Below are positions 6,334 to 13,808 of a stretch of DNA of 24,298 nt, piece by piece. The position numbers and the translations under genes were made by a program. Origin of the DNA: a virus. Positions within the stretch are counted from its first letter, which is position 1, and the number at the start of each line of letters is the position of its first letter. The stretch lies in the IMG/VR virus record IMGVR_UViG_3300013137_002098, positions 1 to 24,298 of that record; one strand, 5' to 3'. The notes below the pieces were generated by a model that worked only from the letters and a program-made list of their open reading frames with translations, was not told where the DNA came from and ran no database searches.

Positions 6334-7603
6334 AAAACTCCAAGAACAAATCGATTACGGAGATTATCCCGAAAGAATGGACCCAAGTCTCGAGAGAAAA
6401 CTCAGAGACCCTGAAAGTCCATATGCCGAAAATCCCGCACTTCAGAGAGGTAGTGAGGATGTTCAGAAACTTGTTACAAATCGTTTTAAGCAAGTTGTTG
6501 ATAAAGTTCGGGAAGTTTCAGGGAGAGAATCTATAAATTCACCCATGTTGGCCAGAATGTTAATTGGTCAAATGTATCAAAAACTCCCTTCAATTATCAA
6601 CATGGAGGCTCGACACAAGGATGCTTTGGAAAATTTGGCCATCGAATCATGTTTGGAGGATGCTCAAGTTCCCTCAGATTGGTTTGTTGTAGAAGCCTAC
6701 TTAAATCGTGAACCTATCGATGTAAGTAATTTCAGACTCGAAGCCGAAGACCTTGACGAAGAAAATGAGGAAGAGGCAAAAAAATTGATGATTGATGCGG
6801 GTTTTGATATTGATGAATTGACTCCGAAAGAGATTATAGAACTCGAAAAACACAAAAGAAATATCATCAACGCTATTATTCAAGGCTCCGCGAAAAAAGG
6901 ACATTACTTATTCCAAAAACCTGAAGTTCGTGCTAAACTCGATGAAATTGACCCACGCCTTTATCCCGCGTATTTAGAGGTTATGTCATTGAATGACTTC
7001 ATGTATTTTACTATGGAAGACCTTATCGATATGATGAGTGCTACGGGACAAGGTGTCGCGGGTAAGGTTGAACTTGGTGATAGTGAATCACAGGAAGAGG
7101 GAGGTGAAGAAAGTGATGCACCCGACACAGTCATTCGTGCATATGGATTGTTATTTCCAATTGTCTGCCACGAAATTATAAAAGGATTGGAAGAGGCGAA
7201 GGGTCGTTATGGATTACCTGAAGACCCCTCTGTCCGTGAGAAAGTCATGGGACAGACCGATACCTTACCCATGGAATCATGGTCATTAAGAATTGGACCA
7301 CAAATAGTCGAAAAAATCAGACTCTCCCTACCGGATGAAATGTATGATGAAGACAACAAAGGTCTAATCAATTGGTTTCAAATTGAACTTTATAAACTCC
7401 CTGCTGAGGAATTTTTAGAAATAATTGGTAACGCAATATCTGAAGACACGGCAAAAAATTCGAAAGCGACAGAAGACTTCAAGGAATTGATTAAAGTTGC
7501 GAAAAAGAACAAGGAGGAATACGATAGTTTCAAATCAGATGAAGAATCTGATGAAGATGGTTTAGATTTCTTAGCAGGATTGGGAATTTCCCGACCTGAC
7601 TAA
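6320..7603 (+). CDS. Hypothetical protein immediately upstream of terminase
   Basis: This is a 427-residue acidic protein not recognised by family. It begins with a polar segment (LEEQ-type helix, PERMDPSLERKLRDPESP), then mainly alpha-helical sequence (SPMLARMLIGQMYQKLPSII; YPAYLEVMSLNDFMYFTMED). There are acidic clusters at about 150-160 and 255-270 and a C-terminal SDEESDEDGLDFL tail. There are no catalytic signatures and no membrane helix. It overlaps the previous gene by 14 nt, and terminase begins 6 nt after its stop, so it is translated with terminase. A packaging or head-completion role (for example in the place of a small terminase) is possible from position only. ATG 6320 is taken over the adjacent GTG 6317. 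Confidence 0.6.
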   Translation: MAKSRKLQEQIDYGDYPERMDPSLERKLRDPESPYAENPALQRGSEDVQKLVTNRFKQVVDKVREVSGRESINSPMLARMLIGQMYQKLPSIINMEARHKDALENLAIESCLEDAQVPSDWFVVEAYLNREPIDVSNFRLEAEDLDEENEEEAKKLMIDAGFDIDELTPKEIIELEKHKRNIINAIIQGSAKKGHYLFQKPEVRAKLDEIDPRLYPAYLEVMSLNDFMYFTMEDLIDMMSATGQGVAGKVELGDSESQEEGGEESDAPDTVIRAYGLLFPIVCHEIIKGLEEAKGRYGLPEDPSVREKVMGQTDTLPMESWSLRIGPQIVEKIRLSLPDEMYDEDNKGLINWFQIELYKLPAEEFLEIIGNAISEDTAKNSKATEDFKELIKVAKKNKEEYDSFKSDEESDEDGLDFLAGLGISRPD

Positions 7604-7609
7604 GAAATT

Positions 7610-9370
7610 ATGACAAAAGAACAAGTCATTATTGAATACAAGAAGTGCATGAAAAGCACTCCTTATGCCCTGAAAACATATCTACAAACCTACGACAACA
7701 CAGTTTCGAGATATGTTCCCTTGGAATTATTTCAAGACCAAGTCCAATTGGTTGAGGATTATGAGGAACACAATGAAAATATTGCCTTAAAGTACAGACA
7801 AGCTGGTGTGTCTACCGTGACCGCCGCTTGGGCGAGTAAACGATTAGCTTTTGCAAGAAAAGAAAAACCTGAAAAAATTCTTATCATTGCAAACAAACTC
7901 GACACCTCAGTTGAATTTGCAAACAAAATTCGTGGTTTTACCGAACAATGGCCATCTTGGGTTGGTATAGGATTTGCACCCGAAAAAAACTCGGCTAGAC
8001 ACTTCAAATTGTCTAATGGTTGTGAAGTCAAGGCGGTTGCAACTTCAAAAGACGCACTCAGAGGTTATACACCAACAACCTTGATTTTTGACGAAGCGGC
8101 ATTTATTGAAGCCGATAGTGATTTCTGGGCGGCTTGTATGGCCTCACTTTCTACTGGTGGTAAAGTCGTTGTTATCTCAACACCAAACGGATATGACCCC
8201 ATTTACTATGAGATTTACGACCAATCACTACGTGGGATGAATGATTTCAAAATCACGGAAATGTATTGGTATCGAGACCCAAGATACACAAAAGACTTGT
8301 ACATGGTAAAAACTTCTGATATCGTTCATTTTTTGTTGAACAAAGAGGAATATCCCAAAGATGCTATTTTGGATTTATCAAACGAGGACAGAAAAACGCG
8401 TCAATTAACAACTCTACACAAATACATTGAGGATGGCTACAAACCATGTTCTTCTTGGTTTGAAAGTATGGTAAAAAAATTGAAGTACGACAAACGTAAA
8501 GTTGCTCAAGAATTGGAATGTAATTTCTTAGGCTCGGGAGACAACGTCTTTGATTCTCAAATGCTTCAAACCATACAAAAAAATGACGTGAAAGAACCCG
8601 AAGCTAAACTTGTGGGTGGACAACTATGGATTTGGAAAGAGCCCGAAAACGGTCACAAGTATGTAATGGGTGTTGATGTCTCTCGTGGAGATTCTGAAGA
8701 TTTTTCTTCAATCGAAATAATCGATTTTGATGCACGAGAACAAGTTTTGGAATTCGTAGGAAAAATTCCGCCCGACACTTTAGCGGAAATCGCATATAAA
8801 TGGGGTATGATGTATAATGCTCTTTGTGTTACTGATTTGACTGGAGGTATGGGTGTTGCGACATCAAGAAAACTCCAAGAGTTAGGGTATGAAAATTTCT
8901 ATTACGACGGGGTAGACATGGCAAATAAATGGAAATATGACCCGAGGATAAAAGAAAAAATTCCTGGTATAAATTTTAACAACAAAAGGGTCCAAATTAT
9001 TGCATCTTTTGAAGAGGCCATGAGACACGATTTCAAGATTAGGTCTACAAGACTCGTCAATGAAATGGGTACTTTTGTATACATAAACGGCCGACCTGAC
9101 CACCAAAAAGGACATCATGATGACTGTATTATGGCAATATCAATTGCAATGTATGTTGCCGAAGCTGCGTTCCCTTCTTTAGTAAAAGTGGTGAACCACA
9201 CAAAGGCAATGTTGAATTCTTGGTCTACTGTTGTAACGGAAAACAAGGATAAATCTGAATATTTCAACCCTGCAATTCCAATATCCAATCCTAGTGGACA
9301 GAATCAATTCAAAAACTATAGTGCAACAAGAAATGATTATGAGAAGTACGGTTGGTTATTTGGAAGGTAA
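7610..9370 (+). CDS. 17: Terminase large subunit (T4 gp17-like packaging ATPase/nuclease)
   Basis: The motor ATPase and headful nuclease that drives DNA into the prohead through the portal. At 586 residues it is close to T4 gp17 (610). The ATPase domain has a deviant Walker A, KYRQAGVST near 61-69, with the lysine at the front as in many terminases rather than GKT. Walker B is TLIFDEAAFIE (DE near 161-162), and a coupling motif VISTPNG follows. The RNase H-like nuclease has acidic residues in MGVDVSRGD (D near 356), CVTDLTGG (D near 408) and GHHDDCIMA (D504/D505). The start ATG lies 6 nt after the upstream stop, without a Shine-Dalgarno. The next gene is the portal, with no tail sheath or tail tube genes between, unlike T4. 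Confidence 0.95.
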   Translation: MTKEQVIIEYKKCMKSTPYALKTYLQTYDNTVSRYVPLELFQDQVQLVEDYEEHNENIALKYRQAGVSTVTAAWASKRLAFARKEKPEKILIIANKLDTSVEFANKIRGFTEQWPSWVGIGFAPEKNSARHFKLSNGCEVKAVATSKDALRGYTPTTLIFDEAAFIEADSDFWAACMASLSTGGKVVVISTPNGYDPIYYEIYDQSLRGMNDFKITEMYWYRDPRYTKDLYMVKTSDIVHFLLNKEEYPKDAILDLSNEDRKTRQLTTLHKYIEDGYKPCSSWFESMVKKLKYDKRKVAQELECNFLGSGDNVFDSQMLQTIQKNDVKEPEAKLVGGQLWIWKEPENGHKYVMGVDVSRGDSEDFSSIEIIDFDAREQVLEFVGKIPPDTLAEIAYKWGMMYNALCVTDLTGGMGVATSRKLQELGYENFYYDGVDMANKWKYDPRIKEKIPGINFNNKRVQIIASFEEAMRHDFKIRSTRLVNEMGTFVYINGRPDHQKGHHDDCIMAISIAMYVAEAAFPSLVKVVNHTKAMLNSWSTVVTENKDKSEYFNPAIPISNPSGQNQFKNYSATRNDYEKYGWLFGR

Positions 9371-9396
9371 AACTATTTATATTAAACTATAGTTTT
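9369..9396 (+). promoter_or_regulatory. TATTTATA box within an AAACTAT repeat cluster before the portal gene
   Basis: AAACTATTTATA (9370-9381) contains the box and is identical over 12 nt to the box before the scaffold gene. AAACTAT recurs at 9384-9390 within a perfect 12-bp palindrome AAACTATAGTTT (9384-9395). AAAACTAT/ATAGTTTT can also form an 8-bp AT-only stem ending in T's. The element may combine a promoter for gene 20 with a weak stop for the terminase transcript. Confidence 0.5.
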
Positions 9397-9412
9397 TTAA
9401 GTTTAGTCGAGA

Positions 9413-11284
9413 ATGGATAATAGAAGTCTAACGGTTTGGCAAAGGTTAACAAGAGCCTTGGGTCCTGACGCATTAATGAATCAGGATTTTCCTGTTTACA
9501 AGTTAGATAAAAAAGAACTTCTCAGAACTACCGACAAGGCAGAATACGAGAGAGAAAAGCTTCAAGCCAAACAATCTTTTTACTTAGCAAATCAATTTGC
9601 TAAAGTTGAAAACAACCTATACACTCAAGCAATTTATTATGAGCCAAACCGTTTGGCATCATATTATGATTATGAGTCGATGGAGTATACTCCCGAAATT
9701 TCTGCGGCACTTGATATCTATGCCGAAGAAAGTACAACCCCCAACGAGGACGGTACTATCCTTCAAATTTATTCTGAATCTAAAAGAATAAAATCAGTTC
9801 TTGAGGATTTATTTTACAATTCTTTGGATATCAACACTAACTTACCAATGTGGACTAGAAACACTTGTAAGTACGGTGATGATTTTGTATACATGAGATT
9901 AGACCCTGAAAAGGGTATCATCGGCTGTCAACAACTTCCTAACATCGAAATCGAAAGATACGAGCAGGGGTTATCTACCCGTAATGCTTCGGTTGGTGTT
10001 CCAAATAAATCTGACGACAAAGGTCTTCGATTTACTTGGAAAACACAAAACATGGAATTCCAACCTTGGGAAATAGCCCACTTTAGATTGTTAGGTGATG
10101 ACAGAAAACTCCCTTACGGCACATCTATGTTGGAGAAATCTCGTCGTATTTGGAAACAACTTTTGTTGTCCGAGGATGCGATGTTAATCTACCGTACATC
10201 TCGAGCTCCTGAAAGAAGAATCTTCAAGGTTTACGTTGGAAACATGAATGATGATGATGTAGAGGCTTATGTACAGCGTGTTGCCAACAAGTTCAAAAGA
10301 GAACAAATTGTGGATTCTAAGACGGGTAATGTTGATATGAGATTCAACCAAATGGCGGTTGACCAAGATTATTTCATTCCGGTAAGAGACCCAGCACAAC
10401 CGAGTCCAATTGACACTTTACCAGGTGCACAAAACTTATCGGAGATTGCCGATATCGAATATATTCAGAAAAAATTGGTTACCGCACTGAGAATTCCTAA
10501 AGCGTTTTTGGGATTTGAGGAAACTGTGGGTGATGGAAAAACTTTAGCACTCCAAGACATTAGATTTGTAAGAACTATTAACAGAATTCAGAAATCTATG
10601 ATTCAGGAGTTGAACAAGATTGCTATTGTTCATTTGTTCTTGTTGGGATTCGAAGAGGAAATTTCTAACTTTACCTTAGGTCTTACCAATCCTTCGACTC
10701 AAGCCGACTTATTGAAAGTCGATATTTGGAAAGAAAAAGTTTTACTTTATCGTGATTTGGTTTCAGACCCTGGTAATGGAATTCAACCAGCATCATCTAC
10801 GTGGGCTAAGAAACACATATTTAACTGGTCGGATGATGAAATCCGTACAGATTTACTACAACAAAGAATGGAGAGAGCAATCGGTGAAGAACTCAAGAAT
10901 ACACCTACAGTTATCAGTAAAACGGGATTATTTGACCAATTAGATGCGTTGTACGGAAACAAACCTGGTGAAGGTGCCCCACAAGCCCCTCCAGGTGAAA
11001 CTACTGAACCAGCAGCCGCTGCGTTTGGCGGTGGAGGAGGTTTCGATTTGGGAGGTCCTGAATTGGGTGGTGAGTTGGCAGGTGGTGCACCTGAAGCTCC
11101 ACCGTTAGAGGGTGAAGAAACTCCACCAGCTCCTGAGGAAATCACACCCGAATCGGTAAAAAACAAAGATATGAATCTCTTAATTGAGAATGATTTGTAT
11201 GGGAACAAATATTTGAATTTGGGAGTTGCTCAACAAAAATTGGGTAAAATAGAAGAAGAGTTAGACAAGTTGTTGAATTCCTAA
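9413..11284 (+). CDS. 20: Portal vertex protein (T4 gp20-like)
   Basis: The portal ring through which DNA is packaged; it also nucleates prohead assembly. The 623-residue protein has the gp20-type core: EYTPEISAALDIYAEESTTP near 85-104, NTCKYGDDFVYMRLD, WEIAHFRLLGDDRKLPYGTS, DAMLIYRTSRAPERRIF and RIPKAFLGFEETVGDGKTLA. T4 gp20 is 524 residues. The excess is mostly a Gly/Pro/Ala/Glu-rich linker at about 517-578 (APQAPPGETTEP, FGGGGGFDLGG) followed by a short helical tail (LGVAQQKLGKIEEELDKLL). That tail could dock a partner in the core. Its own TATTTATA box lies 31 nt upstream of the ATG. Confidence 0.95.
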   Translation: MDNRSLTVWQRLTRALGPDALMNQDFPVYKLDKKELLRTTDKAEYEREKLQAKQSFYLANQFAKVENNLYTQAIYYEPNRLASYYDYESMEYTPEISAALDIYAEESTTPNEDGTILQIYSESKRIKSVLEDLFYNSLDINTNLPMWTRNTCKYGDDFVYMRLDPEKGIIGCQQLPNIEIERYEQGLSTRNASVGVPNKSDDKGLRFTWKTQNMEFQPWEIAHFRLLGDDRKLPYGTSMLEKSRRIWKQLLLSEDAMLIYRTSRAPERRIFKVYVGNMNDDDVEAYVQRVANKFKREQIVDSKTGNVDMRFNQMAVDQDYFIPVRDPAQPSPIDTLPGAQNLSEIADIEYIQKKLVTALRIPKAFLGFEETVGDGKTLALQDIRFVRTINRIQKSMIQELNKIAIVHLFLLGFEEEISNFTLGLTNPSTQADLLKVDIWKEKVLLYRDLVSDPGNGIQPASSTWAKKHIFNWSDDEIRTDLLQQRMERAIGEELKNTPTVISKTGLFDQLDALYGNKPGEGAPQAPPGETTEPAAAAFGGGGGFDLGGPELGGELAGGAPEAPPLEGEETPPAPEEITPESVKNKDMNLLIENDLYGNKYLNLGVAQQKLGKIEEELDKLLNS

Positions 11285-11304
11285 TATTTATTAGTGAATA
11301 AATA
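11285..11304 (+). promoter_or_regulatory. TATTTAT box forming a perfect 8-bp inverted repeat
   Basis: TATTTATT (11285-11292) and AATAAATA (11297-11304) are exact inverted copies around AGTG. The left arm is a plus-strand TATTTAT box 20 nt before the ATG at 11312, and the right arm is the same box on the minus strand. It starts right after the portal stop codon. Confidence 0.45.
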
Positions 11305-11311
11305 TGACCAC

Positions 11312-12019
11312 ATGACCTTCGGACAAATCAAATCAATCATCGAAAAAAATTTGGTAGAATCCTACAAAGATTCCTCTACCTTCAGAAAAACTCTCAAAGA
11401 GTTCAAACACAATGTACTTAAAGATAAGTCTTTTTCAAAGATTTACTCAATCTATGACGACCTTTCTACCCCTCAGAATTTATCTGAGAGTGATGCCAGA
11501 GAATTCTTAGATGAATCACTCACTGTTATCAGACATTTTTTGAAGACAAGTAACCTTCCGAAAAACGGTCAACAAGGAAAAAATTTATACGAGGACATTG
11601 ATAATTTGGTATACTTTGACAAAGTGGATATTAAAGAAAGAGTCGAGTCAAAAAAGAGAATTATCAACACACTTATTAGTGGAAAGAAAGGGGTTAATGA
11701 AGCCCCAAAAATTTCACTAAAGTCAATGGTTTCAATTGCAAACAAAACACTCAATAACTACATCGAGAACTTGGACGAATCAACCAAAAAAGATTTGTTT
11801 CATGTTATCGCATCCAAGAATGAAGAATTAGAAACAGAGTTCGAAAGTCTCAAAGAGTCGACTGTTTCTAAATTGAAAGATGTTTTGTCAAAAGAAGAAG
11901 ATTCAAGTATCAAATCAAAAATTACAGAAACAATAGAAAAAATTGAATCTGAAAAGTTTGACCAAATCAATTATGTAAGGTTGAAAAAATTAGAGGAATC
12001 TATTCTTCTTGATTCTTGA
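11312..12019 (+). CDS. Hypothetical helical protein between portal and protease
   Basis: This 235-residue, Lys/Glu/Ser-rich protein is predicted almost wholly alpha-helical. It has coiled-coil-like stretches (MTFGQIKSIIEKNLVESYKD at the start; FESLKESTVSKLKDVLSKEE near 180) and no recognisable domain. Several L-x-E or V-N-E sites followed by A or S (LSE/S, VNE/A, LKE/S) fit the T4 prohead-protease pattern, so an internal or core protein is possible. ATG 11312 is preferred over the in-frame GTG 11294, which lies inside the palindromic promoter element. The 3' end overlaps the convergent bS21 gene by 20 nt. Confidence 0.6.
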   Translation: MTFGQIKSIIEKNLVESYKDSSTFRKTLKEFKHNVLKDKSFSKIYSIYDDLSTPQNLSESDAREFLDESLTVIRHFLKTSNLPKNGQQGKNLYEDIDNLVYFDKVDIKERVESKKRIINTLISGKKGVNEAPKISLKSMVSIANKTLNNYIENLDESTKKDLFHVIASKNEELETEFESLKESTVSKLKDVLSKEEDSSIKSKITETIEKIESEKFDQINYVRLKKLEESILLDS

Positions 12020-12185
12020 ATTTTTCAACGTACTTAGCTTTGAGTTTTTGAGCACGTCTAGCAACTGATTTTTTGACAAATTCTTTCTTAGAATTTAATT
12101 TCTGATTCTGTCGAGTTTTGATAACTTTTGACTTTAGAATCTTCAGTGCTTTTTCAATGTTTTTGTCTACTTCAACTATTAGCAT
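12000..12185 (-). CDS. rpsU: Phage-encoded ribosomal protein bS21 homologue
   Basis: This 61-residue, strongly basic protein reads as small-subunit protein bS21. It has an N-terminal MLIVEVDKNIEKALKILKSK segment (the bS21 strand plus first helix), a basic middle and a C-terminal SVARRAQKLKAKYVEKFKNQ helix ending in QEE. As I recall, Bacteroidota bS21 also starts MLI, ends in EE and is about 64 residues. In Bacteroidota bS21 lies beside the 16S 3' end and helps mask the anti-Shine-Dalgarno. A viral copy could enter host ribosomes and bias initiation. It is the only minus-strand gene within the head block and overlaps the convergent 11312 gene by 20 nt. It has no Shine-Dalgarno; a near-match box (TATTTCT) lies about 8 nt upstream. 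Confidence 0.8.
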   Translation of the reverse strand: MLIVEVDKNIEKALKILKSKVIKTRQNQKLNSKKEFVKKSVARRAQKLKAKYVEKFKNQEE

Positions 12186-12261
12186 ATAATAGAAATATTT
12201 GGAATTGGTAAAAAAGTTTATTATTCTTTAATAAAATAAAAAGATACCAATCAGTATATTA

Positions 12262-12714
12262 ATGAAAAAAGGTAAAACGGTTAAAGTTAGCCAATATGAA
12301 TCAATTAAAACATTATACGGAACAGTCGACTCAAAGGATTTGAAATCTCTGTACATAAATCTACAAACATGGGTTTGTCCTAAAAAAGAAAGTGATAATT
12401 GGGATTCTGTGGTTGGGAAACTCACAAGAAATATCAAACATAGTGTTTATGAAAGTATCGATAGAGAAATGTTTTCTGATAAGTTCATCGTGGACTTGGA
12501 CCTTAGAACAAGCGGCATTCAAATTAACAAAAAATCGTTCATGAATTTGGAAATAAATCTATACACAACAATAGACATTGATTTCAAAGGTTCACGACTC
12601 AAAAAAAGTATCAAAAAAATCATCCGAGAAATTTACAAAGATTGTGTCATAAAAAATGATTATTTCACATTTACTCTAACCAAAGAAAAAGAAAAAATAA
12701 AAACTACGGACTAA
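12262..12714 (+). CDS. Hypothetical protein upstream of prohead protease
   Basis: This 150-residue basic protein has alternating strand-like segments (KFIVDLDLRTSGIQINKKSF, MNLEINLYTTIDIDF) and helices (LKKSIKKIIREIYKD). No family is recognised. It is soluble with no Cys cluster, and a small alpha/beta fold is likely. It is divergent from the bS21 gene, with a 76-nt AT-rich spacer that should hold both promoters; no full TATTTAT box is visible there. The protease starts 26 nt downstream behind its own box. Confidence 0.6.
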   Translation: MKKGKTVKVSQYESIKTLYGTVDSKDLKSLYINLQTWVCPKKESDNWDSVVGKLTRNIKHSVYESIDREMFSDKFIVDLDLRTSGIQINKKSFMNLEINLYTTIDIDFKGSRLKKSIKKIIREIYKDCVIKNDYFTFTLTKEKEKIKTTD

Positions 12715-12719
12715 CATTA

Positions 12720-12726
12720 TATTTAT
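12720..12726 (+). promoter_or_regulatory. TATTTAT box of the prohead protease gene
   Basis: TATTTAT ends 14 nt before the ATG at 12741, predicting a leader of about 8 nt (CTTAAAAGATTATA follows the box). Confidence 0.5.
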
Positions 12727-12740
12727 CTTAAAAGATTATA

Positions 12741-13457
12741 ATGAAAGATTTACGTATTCTTGGTCCTCGAGAAAGTGGTAAGGGTATTCTAATAGAGATG
12801 GACGCGGGGTTTGTTTCCCCTAAAGACCCTCTTAACGAAGAAGTACTTAGAGAAAGAAAAGAATTGGATTATAGAAATCCATTTGAATTTTATGCCGTAC
12901 TCCAAAAATATGGTGTACCAAATAGAAACGGCAGAGTCTACCCTGAAAAAATTCTCAAAAGAGAAGCTGACAGATACAAGACCGCAATCAAAAAAGGTTT
13001 ATCAACATCTGAACTAAACCACCCTGAATCTTCATTAATTGATTTGGACCGTGTAGCACACATCATCACCGACATTTGGTGGGATGGGCACATTTTGATG
13101 GGTAAATTGAAATTACTCACCTCACCAGGGTTTCACGAAAGTGGAATAGTTTCAACCAAAGGTGACATTGCGGCTAACCTTATGAGACAAGGTGTAACCA
13201 TGGGTGTATCCTCTCGTGGTGTTGGGTCACTTAAAAAAGTCGGAGAACAAAATGAGGTACAAGATGACTTTGAACTCATCTGTTTCGACTTGGTTTCTTC
13301 ACCCTCAACCCCTGGTGCTTACCTATTTAACGAACCCGAAGAGAGAAGCATGTACGAAGAAAACCTCGATGAAGAAAGAAAACAAAAAATTTCTGACTCT
13401 GGAATGGGCGCGTCTGTTGATTTAATGAAAAAATTAACCGATTATTTAAGTCGTTAA
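12741..13457 (+). CDS. 21: Prohead core protease (T4 gp21-like)
   Basis: The serine protease that digests scaffold and trims capsid proteins after prohead assembly. At 238 residues it compares with T4 gp21 at 212. The fold signature is clear: YAVLQKYGVPNRNGRVYPEK near 51-70, the catalytic His in SELNHPE (H94), a strand block VAHIITDIWWDGHILMGKL, and the Ser in MGVSSRGVG (S157/S158). FELICFDLVSSPSTPGAYLF follows, as in gp21 homologues. It precedes the scaffold and capsid genes as in T4, but a small gene and two terminators separate it from the scaffold. Confidence 0.92.
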   Translation: MKDLRILGPRESGKGILIEMDAGFVSPKDPLNEEVLRERKELDYRNPFEFYAVLQKYGVPNRNGRVYPEKILKREADRYKTAIKKGLSTSELNHPESSLIDLDRVAHIITDIWWDGHILMGKLKLLTSPGFHESGIVSTKGDIAANLMRQGVTMGVSSRGVGSLKKVGEQNEVQDDFELICFDLVSSPSTPGAYLFNEPEERSMYEENLDEERKQKISDSGMGASVDLMKKLTDYLSR

Positions 13458-13475
13458 TTTTTAATTTAATTTATT

Positions 13476-13685
13476 ATGGATGAAAAATTCTTTGTAGCTA
13501 AGATTGTATATGACCTTCCCGATGAAAACACAGGCAGAGTCAAGAAAATCAGAGAAGAAAAACTTGTAAACGGTTTCTCAGTCACAGACGTTGAGGCGAA
13601 AGTAACCAAAAAATATACAGGGTTTCAACACGATTGGAGAATAGTCTCAGTGGTAGAAAGCAAAATCGATGAAGTAATCGATTAA
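13476..13685 (+). CDS. Small DUF4494-like protein
   Basis: This 69-residue protein starts FFVAKIVYDLPDENTGRVKK, then EEKLVNGFSVTDVEAKVTKK and WRIVSVVESKI. The layout (strand, turn, strand, helix with A/E-rich VEA, strand) resembles DUF4494, a small domain I associate with Bacteroidota; the match is from memory and partial. Function is unknown. It lies 18 nt after the protease gene, so is probably cotranscribed with it, and is closed by tandem terminators. Confidence 0.6.
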   Translation: MDEKFFVAKIVYDLPDENTGRVKKIREEKLVNGFSVTDVEAKVTKKYTGFQHDWRIVSVVESKIDEVID

Positions 13686-13690
13686 TTATA

Positions 13691-13716
13691 AGGTGGGGTT
13701 TCCCACCTTTTTTTTG
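13691..13716 (+). terminator. Intrinsic terminator 1 after the protease operon
   Basis: AGGTGGG (13691-13697), loop GTTT, CCCACCT (13702-13708), then T8. A perfect 7-bp GC-rich stem with a strong T-run. Confidence 0.9.
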
Positions 13717-13717
13717 T

Positions 13718-13766
13718 CCCGTATCTAACCTTTTTTTGGAATGGGGGGTTAGAAACGGGATTTTTT
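13718..13766 (+). terminator. Intrinsic terminator 2, in tandem
   Basis: CCCGTATCTAACC (13718-13730) pairs with GGTTAGAAACGGG (13747-13759) with one mismatch, around a 16-nt loop, followed by ATTTTTTATTTT. It directly backs up the first terminator, insulating the protease unit from the scaffold-capsid unit. Confidence 0.75.
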
Positions 13767-13778
13767 ATTTTAAGAAAC

Positions 13779-13786
13779 TATTTATA
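13779..13786 (+). promoter_or_regulatory. TATTTATA box of the scaffold-capsid unit
   Basis: AAACTATTTATA at 13775-13786 is identical over 12 nt to the portal box. It ends 22 nt before the scaffold ATG and directly follows the tandem terminators, as expected for an independent, strongly expressed late unit. Confidence 0.6.
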
Positions 13787-13808
13787 AGGTAAATTAAACA
13801 CAATTTAC

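Noticed and set aside
10783-11208. Minus-strand 141-codon ORF, Pro/Ser/Gly-rich
   Set aside because: Antisense of the Gly/Pro/Glu linker of the portal protein; composition follows from that bias.
11294-11311. GTG start for the 11312 gene
   Set aside because: It falls inside the palindromic promoter element; ATG 11312 gives a more natural N-terminus.
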